A DNA stretch of 64,000 nt, taken from NCBI GenBank assembly GCA_023957235.1, contig JAMLHI010000006.1, positions 141,525 through 205,524 on the forward strand. Reading direction: 5' to 3'. Under the pieces are notes generated by a model that saw only the letters and a list, made by a program, of their open reading frames with translations, was not told the origin of the DNA and did not search any database. Every line of letters begins with the position of its first letter. The stretch's first letter is position 1. Origin of the DNA: Chitinophagales bacterium. Lineage in GTDB: Bacteria; Bacteroidota; Bacteroidia; Chitinophagales; JADIYW01. This document shows, one piece after another, positions 8,717-16,106 of the stretch. The position numbers and the translations under genes were made by a program.

Positions 8717-9723
8717 ACAACGAGCAAAAAGGAAAAATAATCATATACGAATCTGGTAAAGGGGATAATAAAATTGCTGTTCGCCTTGAGGATGAAAATG
8801 TATGGCTTTCGCAACAACAACTGGCTGTACTTTATCAATCTTCAAGAACAAATGTAGTAGAGCATATTCAAAATATCTATGACGAAGGCGAGCTTGACAA
8901 AGATTCAACCTGTCGGAAATTCCGACAAGTTCAGTTAGAAGGGAATCGCAATGTAGAACGAGAGATACCTTTTTATAATCTCGATATGATTATCTCGTTA
9001 GGCTATAGAATAAAGTCGGGCATTGCTACAAAATTCCGTATTTGGGCAACCCAACGTCTTAAAGAGTACATCGTAAAAGGCTTTACGATGGACGACGAAC
9101 GCCTAAAAAACTTAGGTGGCGGCACCTATTGGAAAGAATTATTAGACCGAATTCGTGATATTCGTTCCAGCGAAAAAGTAATGTATCGTCAGGTGCTGGA
9201 ATTGTATGCCACGGCTACCGATTATGACCCAAAAAGCGAAGAGAGCTTGACTTTTTTTAAAATCGTTCAAAATAAATTGCATTATGCCGCTCACGGCAAT
9301 ACAGCAAGCGAAATCATTTATTTTCGTGTGGATAGCGACAAACCTTTTGCAGGTTTAACCAATTTTAAAGGAGAGCAACCGACACAGGCAGAAGCAATGA
9401 TTGCTAAAAATTATTTGCAGGAAAAGGAATTGAAAGTGCTCAACAATTTAGTTGCGGCTTATTTTGATTTGGCAGAACTGAACGCTATTGAAGAACGAGA
9501 AATGCGCATGGAAGATTATGTCAGAGAACTGGATAATATCCTAAACTCAACAGGCAGGAAAGTACTCACAAATGCGGGTTCAATATCTCATTCAGAAGCA
9601 ACAGAAAAAGCTAAATTGGAGTACAAGAAATACAAGACCAAAACGCTTCTTTCTGTAGAAAAAGATTATTTAAAAACCATCGCTGATTTGGAGAAAAAAG
9701 CAAAAAAGAAAGGGAGAATATGA
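8713..9723 (+). CDS. RhuM-family (virulence RhuM) protein inside the hsd operon
   Basis: A 336-residue protein matching the RhuM family. It shows the N-terminal [27 protein letters not shown]-binding-like region, written here only to show its helix-turn-helix character, and the conserved core [19 protein letters not shown]. The second half is helical and charged, with [14 protein letters not shown] near the middle. Family members often sit inside type I R-M operons of Bacteroidota, but their biochemical role is not established. It overlaps hsdM by 4 nt and its stop overlaps the following short ORF by 4 nt (ATGA), so it belongs to the translationally coupled operon. Confidence 0.85.
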   Translation: MNNEQKGKIIIYESGKGDNKIAVRLEDENVWLSQQQLAVLYQSSRTNVVEHIQNIYDEGELDKDSTCRKFRQVQLEGNRNVEREIPFYNLDMIISLGYRIKSGIATKFRIWATQRLKEYIVKGFTMDDERLKNLGGGTYWKELLDRIRDIRSSEKVMYRQVLELYATATDYDPKSEESLTFFKIVQNKLHYAAHGNTASEIIYFRVDSDKPFAGLTNFKGEQPTQAEAMIAKNYLQEKELKVLNNLVAAYFDLAELNAIEEREMRMEDYVRELDNILNSTGRKVLTNAGSISHSEATEKAKLEYKKYKTKTLLSVEKDYLKTIADLEKKAKKKGRI

Positions 9724-9884
9724 ACAAAGAAAATAAAATAAATAGTGATAAGTTGTTAGTAGATAGTAATCAGTTGTTAGATGATAATGGTGAAAACTCG
9801 CTAACAACTAATCACTCACAACTAATAACTAATTACTCACAACTAACAAAAAATAAAATGAGTAAATGGACAAAGCATATATAG
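9720..9884 (+). CDS. 54-codon ORF, duplicate of the HsdS N-terminal leader
   Basis: An ATG overlapping the rhuM-like stop opens a 54-residue frame ending at TAG 9882-9884. Its codons align without gaps to the first 46 codons of hsdS at 10953, with an offset of exactly 1233 nt. I count about 16 mismatches in 138 nt. The Trp that opens the HsdS target-recognition domain (residue 50) is also aligned. The rest of HsdS is absent; the DUF1016 gene begins inside this frame at 9866. It looks like the head of an hsdS gene left by a tandem duplication or insertion. It could still act as a coupling peptide for the nuclease gene. Confidence 0.5.
   Translation: MNKENKINSDKLLVDSNQLLDDNGENSLTTNHSQLITNYSQLTKNKMSKWTKHI
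9751..9857 (+). repeat. TTAGT-type 7-bp-periodic repeat element, copy A
   Basis: TAGTNG-type units (9751-9793) are followed by reverse-oriented ACTAAC-type units (9796-9857), giving an inverted, hairpin-capable arrangement. It is the same design as copies at 10984-11090 and 11589-11842. Confidence 0.75.
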
Positions 9885-10960
9885 AGTGGATACAAGAATT
9901 AAAACAGCGAATTTGTTCATCACAGATTAAAGCAGGTCTAGCGGTTAATGCCGAAATGATTGCCTTGTATTGGAGCATTGGTAAAGACATTTCAGAAAAA
10001 CAAGATAAGTTCGGCTGGGGAAGTAAAATTGTAGAACAAATGTCGAAAGATTTGAAACGGGAATTGCCCGATACCAACGGCTTTTCACGAACAAATTTGT
10101 TTGCTATGCGCCAATTTTACCTTTTTTACAAAGACACTGAATTTATCCACCAACTTGGTGGACAATTGAACGATAATGCTAAAAACAACGAAAATACATT
10201 CGTTCACCAACTTGGTGGACAATTGAACAAAGAACATTTATTGTGCAAAATACCGTGGCGGCACCACACCGTTATTTTGCAACACTGTAAAGATGTAGCA
10301 TCGGCAAAATTCTATATACAGCAAACCACGCTCAACAATTGGAGCAGAAATATGCTGGAAATTCAATTGGATTCAAAACTAATTGAAAGACAAGGGAAAG
10401 CACTCAATAACTTTGAAGTTACACTGCCCAAATTACACAGCGATTTGGCAAAAGAAACACTTAAAGACCCGTATAAATTTGATTTCCTGACATTAGAAGC
10501 AGATGTGCAGGAATTAGATTTAGAAATGCAGTTAATCGAAAACATTACCCATTTTTTGTTGGAGTTAGGAAAAGGATTTGCTTTCGTGGGCAGGCAATAT
10601 CCATTGCAAATTGGGGACAGGGAACGTAAAATTGATTTGCTTTTTTATCATTTAAAAATGCACTGTTACATTGTTATTGACCTTAAAATAGGAATTTTTG
10701 AACCCGAATACGTGGGCAAAATGAATTATTATCTTACGGCAGTTGACAAACAACTAAAAACAGACACAGACAATTCAAGTATCGGTATTATTTTATGCAA
10801 ATCAAAAAACAGCATTGAGGTTGAATACGCCTTGCAGGATATGAACAAACCAATGGGTGTAAGCGAATTTACCTTTAATGAATTACCACATAATATACAA
10901 CAAAATTTGCCTACTGTTAAAGAATTGGAAGTCGAACTCAAAAAATTGAACAATGAATAA
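9866..10960 (+). CDS. PDDEXK nuclease domain protein, DUF1016/YhcG type
   Basis: A 364-residue protein of the DUF1016 (YhcG) family. The N-terminal helical domain contains WSIGKDISEKQDKFGWGSKIVEQMSKDL and the FSRTNLFAMRQFY winged-helix-like segment. The C-terminal PD-(D/E)xK nuclease core includes FAFVGRQYPLQIG, RKIDLLFYH (acidic residue of the core) and CYIVIDLKIG (D-x-K). Residues around 95-121 hold an imperfect internal duplication of HQLGGQLN spaced 19 codons apart. The role of such proteins in type I R-M loci is unknown; a nuclease or accessory function is inferred. Its stop overlaps the hsdS start by 8 nt. Confidence 0.88.
   Translation: MDKAYIEWIQELKQRICSSQIKAGLAVNAEMIALYWSIGKDISEKQDKFGWGSKIVEQMSKDLKRELPDTNGFSRTNLFAMRQFYLFYKDTEFIHQLGGQLNDNAKNNENTFVHQLGGQLNKEHLLCKIPWRHHTVILQHCKDVASAKFYIQQTTLNNWSRNMLEIQLDSKLIERQGKALNNFEVTLPKLHSDLAKETLKDPYKFDFLTLEADVQELDLEMQLIENITHFLLELGKGFAFVGRQYPLQIGDRERKIDLLFYHLKMHCYIVIDLKIGIFEPEYVGKMNYYLTAVDKQLKTDTDNSSIGIILCKSKNSIEVEYALQDMNKPMGVSEFTFNELPHNIQQNLPTVKELEVELKKLNNE
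10148..10228 (+). repeat. duplicated 24-bp segment with a palindromic core inside the DUF1016 gene
   Basis: A 24-nt segment at 10148-10171 recurs identically at 10205-10228, 57 nt (19 codons) later, in frame. Each copy contains the palindrome CACCAACTTGGTG. It encodes HQLGGQLN twice. Confidence 0.8.
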
Positions 10961-12368
10961 AGAAAGTAAATTGAATAGTGATAAGTTGTTAGTAGTTAGT
11001 AGCCAGTTGTTAGATGATAGTGGTGAAAACTCACTAACCACTAATCACTCACAACTAACCACTAATAACTCACAACTAATAACTAATAAAGAAGTGCAGT
11101 GGAAAACGCTCGGGGAAGTGGCAGAAATCGGAACAGGCAATTCTAATCGTCAAGATGAAGCTGAAGATGGAATTTATCCTTTTTATGTTCGCTCTCAAAA
11201 TATTTTAAAATCAAATCATTTTCAGTTTGATGAAACTGCAATAATAATACCAGGAGAAGGAGGTATAGGTGATATTTTTCATTTTGTTCAAGGAAAATAT
11301 TCTTTGCATCAAAGAGCGTATAGAATTAAAATAGTTTCAGAAAGTATAGATGCAAAATTCTTGTATTTCTATATGCGAAACAGTTTTAAATCATATATAA
11401 TTAGTAAAAGTGTTGGTGCAACAGCTACATCCATTAGAAAACCAATGCTTGAAAAATTCAAAATCCCCATTCCACCCCTAAAAATTCAGCAAGAAATAGT
11501 TGCCATTCTCGATAAGTTCACCGAGCTTACAGCAGAGCTTACAGCAGAGCTTACAGCAAGAAAAAAACAATATGCGTTTTATAGAGAACAGTTGTTAGTG
11601 GATAGTAGTCAGTTGTTAGTGGATAGTAGTCAGTGGTTAGTGGATAGTGGTCAGTTGTTAGATGATAGTGGTCAGTTGTTAGATGATAGTAGTCAGTTGT
11701 TAGTGGATAGTGGTCAGTTGTTAGATGATAGTGGTCAGTTGTTAGATGATAGTAGTCAGTTGTTAGTGGATAGTGGTCAGTTGTTAGAGGATAGTGGTAA
11801 AAACTCACTAACTACTAATAACTCACAACTAACAACTAATAAAAAAGTGGAGTGGAAAACGCTGGGAGAGGTTGTGAAAATTCAAAGAGGAAAAAGACTT
11901 GTAAAGAGCCAGTTAGAAGAAATTGGAGATTATGCTGTATATCAAAACAGTATGACACCTCTTGGTTATTATCATGAAAACAATGTTAAAGCAGAAACAA
12001 CTTTTATAGTTTGTGCAGGAGCCGCTGGAGAAATTGGATATAGCAAGGCGAAGTTTTGGGCAGCTGATGATGTGCATTTTATTGAAACACCTGATACAAT
12101 CATTAATAAGTATGTGTATTACTATCTATTAATTCAACAAGATAAAATAAAAGGACAAGTTCGTAGGGCAAGTGTTCCTCGTCTTTCTAAATCAGTTATT
12201 GAAAAAATCAAAATCCCCATTCCTCCATTATCCGAGCAGGAGCGTATTGTGGAGATATTGGATAAATTTGATACCTTGGCCAATTCCATCAGCGAGGGTT
12301 TGCCAAGGGAGATAGAGTTAAGACAGAAGCAGTATGAGTATTATCGGGATAAGTTGCTTAGTTTTTAG
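10953..12368 (+). CDS. hsdS: type I restriction enzyme specificity subunit HsdS with repeat insertions
   Basis: A 471-residue HsdS with two target-recognition domains. Residues 1-48 are a repeat-encoded leader. TRD1 starts at WKTLGEVAEIGTG (50) and runs to about 185. The central conserved helix includes LDKF and three ELTA units (191-202). Ten repeat-encoded heptads fill 213-282. TRD2 starts at the matching WKTLGEVVKIQRGK (301) and runs to about 435. The C-terminal conserved helix ends at 471. Each TRD has the usual IPIPPL segment at its end. HsdS binds the bipartite DNA target and assembles HsdM and HsdR. The leader and central array are not normal parts of HsdS. Confidence 0.95.
   Translation: MNKESKLNSDKLLVVSSQLLDDSGENSLTTNHSQLTTNNSQLITNKEVQWKTLGEVAEIGTGNSNRQDEAEDGIYPFYVRSQNILKSNHFQFDETAIIIPGEGGIGDIFHFVQGKYSLHQRAYRIKIVSESIDAKFLYFYMRNSFKSYIISKSVGATATSIRKPMLEKFKIPIPPLKIQQEIVAILDKFTELTAELTAELTARKKQYAFYREQLLVDSSQLLVDSSQWLVDSGQLLDDSGQLLDDSSQLLVDSGQLLDDSGQLLDDSSQLLVDSGQLLEDSGKNSLTTNNSQLTTNKKVEWKTLGEVVKIQRGKRLVKSQLEEIGDYAVYQNSMTPLGYYHENNVKAETTFIVCAGAAGEIGYSKAKFWAADDVHFIETPDTIINKYVYYYLLIQQDKIKGQVRRASVPRLSKSVIEKIKIPIPPLSEQERIVEILDKFDTLANSISEGLPREIELRQKQYEYYRDKLLSF
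10984..11090 (+). repeat. TTAGT-type repeat element, copy B (before TRD1)
   Basis: TAGTNG-type units up to about 11024 are followed by ACTAAC-type units (11029-11090). It is read through in frame as the HsdS N-terminal leader (for example NSLTTNHSQLTTNNSQL). Confidence 0.8.
11523..11558 (+). repeat. three tandem copies of a 12-bp unit (ELTA repeats)
   Basis: GAGCTTACAGCA occurs three times in perfect tandem (11523-11534, 11535-11546, 11547-11558), encoding ELTA-ELTA-ELTA in the central HsdS helix. The EcoR124 family is known to carry two or three TAEL units at this place, and the number changes the spacer length of the DNA target. Confidence 0.95.
11589..11798 (+). repeat. ten-unit, 21-bp in-frame tandem array in hsdS
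   Basis: Ten 21-bp units each encode a heptad of the form Q-L-L-(V/D/E)-D-S-(S/G); one unit has QWL. Each 21-mer is itself three diverged 7-mers of the TTAGTRG type. Units 4-6 (11652-11714) and 7-9 (11715-11777) are identical over 63 bp, so the array has expanded recently. All copy-number changes keep the reading frame. Confidence 0.95.
11802..11842 (+). repeat. inverted arm of the hsdS array (before TRD2)
   Basis: Seven-base units of the ACTAACA type lie in reverse orientation to the 21-bp array just upstream and could pair with it. They encode SLTTNNSQLTTN, nearly the same peptide as before TRD1. Confidence 0.8.
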
Positions 12369-12420
12369 TGGTTAGTGGTTAGTAGTTAGTAGTTAGTGGT
12401 TAGTAGTTAGTTTTTAGTAG
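12365..12420 (+). repeat. left arm of the four-helix-bundle element, (TTAGTRG)8
   Basis: Eight consecutive 7-mers follow the pattern TTAGTGG/TTAGTAG, one of them degenerate (TTAGTTT). The array begins within the stop codon of hsdS. Confidence 0.9.
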
Positions 12421-12448
12421 TTGGTTGATAGTAAATAGTGTAAAAAAA

Positions 12449-12817
12449 ATGAATAGTTCAAAAGATTTTAAAGATTTAATAGTTTGGCAAAAGTCAATGG
12501 AGCTTGTAGCTGAGGTATATCGTTTAGTGAAGAAATTACCTAAAGAGGAACTTTATGCTTTAAGCGACCAAATAAGACGCTCTGCCATTTCTATCCCAAG
12601 TAATATTGCAGAAGGGCAAGGGCGAAAATCTAAGAAAGAATTTAATCAGTTTCTTGCCATCTCAAAAGGATCAAAAGCAGAGTTAGAAACTCAATTATTA
12701 CTTTGTGTCAAAATCAATTACCTCAGTAATACAGAAATTGAAACTTCAATCGATTTAATTCAAGAAATTGGAAAAATGATTAATGCTCTTCAAAAATCAC
12801 TAACTACTAACTACTAA
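12449..12817 (+). CDS. four-helix-bundle protein (S23/IVS family, Avd-like)
   Basis: A 122-residue protein of the TIGR02436 four-helix-bundle family. It contains the characteristic [20 protein letters not shown] start, [20 protein letters not shown] in the centre and a helical C-terminal half. Relatives occur within 23S rRNA intervening sequences, and the fold is shared with the Avd protein of diversity-generating retroelements; the role of the stand-alone form is unknown. I use the ATG at 12449, not a TTG at 12425. The last residues (SLTTNY) and the stop are encoded by the right-hand inverted repeat arm. It sits between hsdS and hsdR, 5 nt before hsdR. Confidence 0.9.
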   Translation: MNSSKDFKDLIVWQKSMELVAEVYRLVKKLPKEELYALSDQIRRSAISIPSNIAEGQGRKSKKEFNQFLAISKGSKAELETQLLLCVKINYLSNTEIETSIDLIQEIGKMINALQKSLTTNY

Positions 12818-12823
12818 TTACTA
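12799..12823 (-). repeat. right arm of the four-helix-bundle element, inverted
   Basis: Three and a half 7-mers (CACTAAC, TACTAAC, TACTAAT, TACT) are the reverse complement of the left arm at 12365-12420. The arm overlaps the stop codon of the four-helix-bundle gene and the first base of the hsdR start. Confidence 0.85.
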
Positions 12824-15800
12824 TGAACTACAATCCAATAACAGAAACAAACAATTTCATCGTCCTCGACAGATACGATAAATTCAATGCATTCAACGAA
12901 TCTGACACAGGCTATCAATCCGAAATGGCTTTAGAAAATGAATTTATCCAAGATTTAATCCACCAAGGATACGAAAATCCGAAGAATTTAAAAACCAACC
13001 AAGATTTGTTGGCCAATGTGCGTACCCAACTGCAAGCACTCAATAAGGTAAAATTTACCGATAGCGAATGGAATCGTTTTGTAGATGAATATTTGGACAA
13101 ACCCGGTGATAATTTGCTGGACAAAACCCGAAAAATTCACGATAATTATATTTACGATTTCTCGTTTGATGATGGTCATCTTCAAAATATCTATTTGGTG
13201 GACAAAACCATTGTTGCCAACAACAAAGTGCAGGTCATCAACCAATTTGAACAAACGGGCAAACACGCCAACCGCTACGATGTAACTATTTTAGTCAACG
13301 GATTACCCTTGGTGCAAATCGAACTCAAAAAACGAGGGGTAGCCATACGTGAAGCCTTTAATCAAGTGCACCGCTACACCAAAGAAAGTTTCAATGCCGA
13401 AAATTCACTGTTCAAATACCTGCAAATCTTCGTGATTAGCAACGGAACAGACAGCCGCTATTTTGCCAATACTGTAAAACGCGACAAAAACAGTTACGAT
13501 TTTACCATGAACTGGGCAAAAGCTGACAATTCGCTGATTACCGACCTCAAAGATTTTACGGCTACTTTTTTTCAAAAAAATACCCTGTTGCGTGTATTGC
13601 TCACCTATTCGGTGTTCGACACCAGCAATACTCTGCTCATTATGCGTCCGTATCAGATTGCAGCAACCGAAAGAATGTTGTGGAAAATAAAATCTTCTTA
13701 CAATGCCAAAAACTGGGCAAATCCCGAAAGTGGCGGTTATATCTGGCACACCACAGGTTCCGGAAAAACCTTGACCAGTTTTAAAGCTGCTCGCTTGGCT
13801 ACACAATTGGATTTTATTGATAAGGTATTTTTTGTGGTGGATCGTAAAGATTTGGATTACCAAACCATGAAGGAATATCAACGCTTTTCGCCCGATAGTG
13901 TCAACGGTTCCAACAGTACGCAAGGTTTGAAAAACAACTTGGCGAAAGACGACAATAAAATCATTGTTACCACCATTCAAAAGCTCAACAACCTGATGAA
14001 AACCGAAGGTGATTTGCCCATTTATCAAAAACAGGTAATTTTTATTTTTGATGAATGTCACCGCAGTCAGTTTGGCGAAGCACAAAAAAACCTGAAAAAG
14101 AAATTTAAAAAATACTACCAATTCGGATTTACAGGCACGCCTATTTTCCCTGAGAATGCTTTGGGCTCTGAAACCACCGCCAGCGTATTTGGTCGGGAAC
14201 TACATTCCTATGTAATCACCGATGCCATTAGAGACGAAAAAGTATTGAAATTCAAGGTGGATTACAACGATGTGCGTCCGCAGTTTAAAAGCTTGGAAAC
14301 CGAAATAGATGAAAAGAAACTCAGTGCAGCCGAAAACAAAGAAGCTTTGTTGCACCCTGCCCGAATCAAAGAGATTTCGGAATACATTTTACAAAATTTC
14401 AGAATAAAAACCCATCGCACCCGTGGTGGAAACACCGGTTTCAACGCCATGTTTGCCGTGAGTAGTGTGGATGCCGCAAAATTGTATTACGAAGAACTGA
14501 ATAAATTGCAGGACGTAAAGACGAATCATGATTCGTCTCCACAAAAAAAATTAAAAATAGCCACCATCTTCTCCTTTGCCGCCAACGAAGAACAAAATGC
14601 CATTGGCGATATTGTAGATGAAACCTTTGAGCCTACGGCAATGGACAGCAGTGCCAAAGAATTTTTAAGCAAAGCGATTAACGATTACAACGCTATGTTT
14701 ACCACCAATTATAGTGTGGACAGCGATAAATTTCAGAACTATTATAAAGACCTTGCCAAAAGGGTAAAAAACAAAGAAGTGGATTTGTTGATTGTGGTCG
14801 GTATGTTCCTCACCGGCTTTGATGCACCTACACTAAATACCTTGTTTGTAGATAAAAACCTGCGTTACCACGGTTTGATGCAGGCATTTTCAAGAACCAA
14901 TAGAATTTACGATGCCAACAAAACCTTTGGTAATATCATCACCTTCCGAAATTTAGAGCAACACACCATTGATGCCATTACCCTTTTTGGCGATGCCAAT
15001 ACCAAAAATGTGGTCTTGGAAAAAAGCTACAAAGAATACTTAGATGGATTTACGGATATTGACAACGGTGAAGCTCGAAGAGGTTTTAAAGAGTTGGTGA
15101 AAGAGTTGAATGAGCAATTTCCTAAACCTGATGAAATTGTAAAAGAGCAAGATAAAAAGGACTTTGTGAAATTATTTGGCGAATATTTGAAAGTGGAAAA
15201 CATCTTGCAGAATTACGATGAATTTACTCATTTGAAAGCTTTGCAAGCCATTGATAAAAATGATGCAGCAGCCATAGAGGAGTTCAAAGAAACCCATTTT
15301 GTGAGCGATGAAGCCATAGCAGAAATGTTAAGTGTGGATATGCTTACAGAACGAGCGGTGCAAGATTACCGTTCCACCTACAACGACATTCGGGAATGGT
15401 TGAGAAGGGAAAAAGCAGGCAAAGAAAAAGAAAAATCAACCTTAGATTGGGACGATGTAGTGTTTGAAGTAGATTTGTTGAAATCGCAAGAAATCAATTT
15501 GGACTATATCTTGGAACTCTTATTGGAAAAAAATAAACAAACCAAAGACAAAGACGCTTTAATCGAAGAAATTCGTAGAGTAATTCGTGCCAGTGTAGGC
15601 AACCGTGCCAAGGAAAGTTTGGTGGTGGACTTCATCAACGCCACAGATTTAGATCGTCTGGAAGGAAAAGCGGATATCATTGAAGCCTTTTATTTATTTG
15701 CACAAAAACAACAGCAAAAAGAAGTTGATGAACTAATCGAAAGCGAAGCATTGAACAAGGAAGCAGCCAAACGCTATATTGCCACTTCCTTAAAAAAAGA

Positions 15801-15948
15801 ATATGCCAGCGACAACGGTACCGAATTGAATGAAATACTTCCCAAGATGAGTCCGCTCAATCCACAATATTTAAGCAAGAAACAAACTGTTTTTCAGAGG
15901 ATTGTCGCTTTTGTAGAGAAGTTTAAAGGGGTAGGCGGAAGCTTGTAA
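12823..15948 (+). CDS. hsdR: type I restriction endonuclease subunit HsdR
   Basis: A 1041-residue motor and nuclease subunit. The N-terminal PD-(D/E)xK nuclease shows D153 and I-E167-L-K169. The helicase core has Walker A TGSGKT (311-316), the DEAD-box variant DECH (410-413), motif III FTGTP (near 435) and the motif VI region [11 protein letters not shown] helical C-terminal domain for complex assembly follows. It translocates and cuts unmethylated DNA away from the site. All motifs look intact. A 20-bp perfect palindrome is embedded in frame at 14519-14538, inside a variable loop (about residues 566-572). It is the last gene of the island. Confidence 0.97.
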   Translation: MNYNPITETNNFIVLDRYDKFNAFNESDTGYQSEMALENEFIQDLIHQGYENPKNLKTNQDLLANVRTQLQALNKVKFTDSEWNRFVDEYLDKPGDNLLDKTRKIHDNYIYDFSFDDGHLQNIYLVDKTIVANNKVQVINQFEQTGKHANRYDVTILVNGLPLVQIELKKRGVAIREAFNQVHRYTKESFNAENSLFKYLQIFVISNGTDSRYFANTVKRDKNSYDFTMNWAKADNSLITDLKDFTATFFQKNTLLRVLLTYSVFDTSNTLLIMRPYQIAATERMLWKIKSSYNAKNWANPESGGYIWHTTGSGKTLTSFKAARLATQLDFIDKVFFVVDRKDLDYQTMKEYQRFSPDSVNGSNSTQGLKNNLAKDDNKIIVTTIQKLNNLMKTEGDLPIYQKQVIFIFDECHRSQFGEAQKNLKKKFKKYYQFGFTGTPIFPENALGSETTASVFGRELHSYVITDAIRDEKVLKFKVDYNDVRPQFKSLETEIDEKKLSAAENKEALLHPARIKEISEYILQNFRIKTHRTRGGNTGFNAMFAVSSVDAAKLYYEELNKLQDVKTNHDSSPQKKLKIATIFSFAANEEQNAIGDIVDETFEPTAMDSSAKEFLSKAINDYNAMFTTNYSVDSDKFQNYYKDLAKRVKNKEVDLLIVVGMFLTGFDAPTLNTLFVDKNLRYHGLMQAFSRTNRIYDANKTFGNIITFRNLEQHTIDAITLFGDANTKNVVLEKSYKEYLDGFTDIDNGEARRGFKELVKELNEQFPKPDEIVKEQDKKDFVKLFGEYLKVENILQNYDEFTHLKALQAIDKNDAAAIEEFKETHFVSDEAIAEMLSVDMLTERAVQDYRSTYNDIREWLRREKAGKEKEKSTLDWDDVVFEVDLLKSQEINLDYILELLLEKNKQTKDKDALIEEIRRVIRASVGNRAKESLVVDFINATDLDRLEGKADIIEAFYLFAQKQQQKEVDELIESEALNKEAAKRYIATSLKKEYASDNGTELNEILPKMSPLNPQYLSKKQTVFQRIVAFVEKFKGVGGSL
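14519..14538 (+). repeat. 20-bp perfect palindrome within hsdR
   Basis: AGACGAATCATGATTCGTCT is a perfect inverted repeat with no loop. It is translated in frame (V-K-T-N-H-D-S-S) in a loop between helicase segments. It resembles short REP-like GACG...CGTC palindromes scattered in many Bacteroidota genomes. Confidence 0.85.
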
Positions 15949-15998
15949 ATGATGACACAGTAAGAGAATAAGTTAGATTCATCAATTCAACTGTCCTA

Positions 15999-16015
15999 TT
16001 TTTTAGGAAGAGTCA
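15999..16015 (+). repeat. 17-bp direct repeat, right copy (island boundary candidate)
   Basis: An exact second copy of the repeat at 6925-6941, lying between the hsdR stop and the glycosidase gene. The distance between the copies is 9,074 nt. Confidence 0.7.
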
Positions 16016-16106
16016 AAATTTATTACCAAGGAGAATAAAAATTTCCAATCAAAGGGAAAGATAAGTCAAATATTAAGCTGAAATTTGACTAGCAAAATTT
16101 AGGAGA

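Noticed and set aside
11551..11808. Minus-strand open frame made of YPLTTDHYPLTTD repeats opposite hsdS
   Set aside because: It is the antisense reading of the 21-bp array, with no start context, promoter or conserved domain.
12449..12817. Diversity-generating retroelement, because the four-helix-bundle protein is Avd-like
   Set aside because: No reverse transcriptase, no template/variable repeat pair and no adenine-biased differences are seen.
9720..12823. CRISPR array as explanation of the repeats
   Set aside because: Units are contiguous without unique spacers, are translated in frame, and there are no cas genes.
13405..14121. 238-codon minus-strand open frame inside hsdR
   Set aside because: It is a shadow of a well-supported hsdR frame carrying all helicase motifs; low-complexity composition and no promoter.
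7139..15948. Conventional transposon or prophage carrying the R-M genes
   Set aside because: No transposase, integrase or phage structural gene is present; only a 17-bp direct repeat supports insertion.
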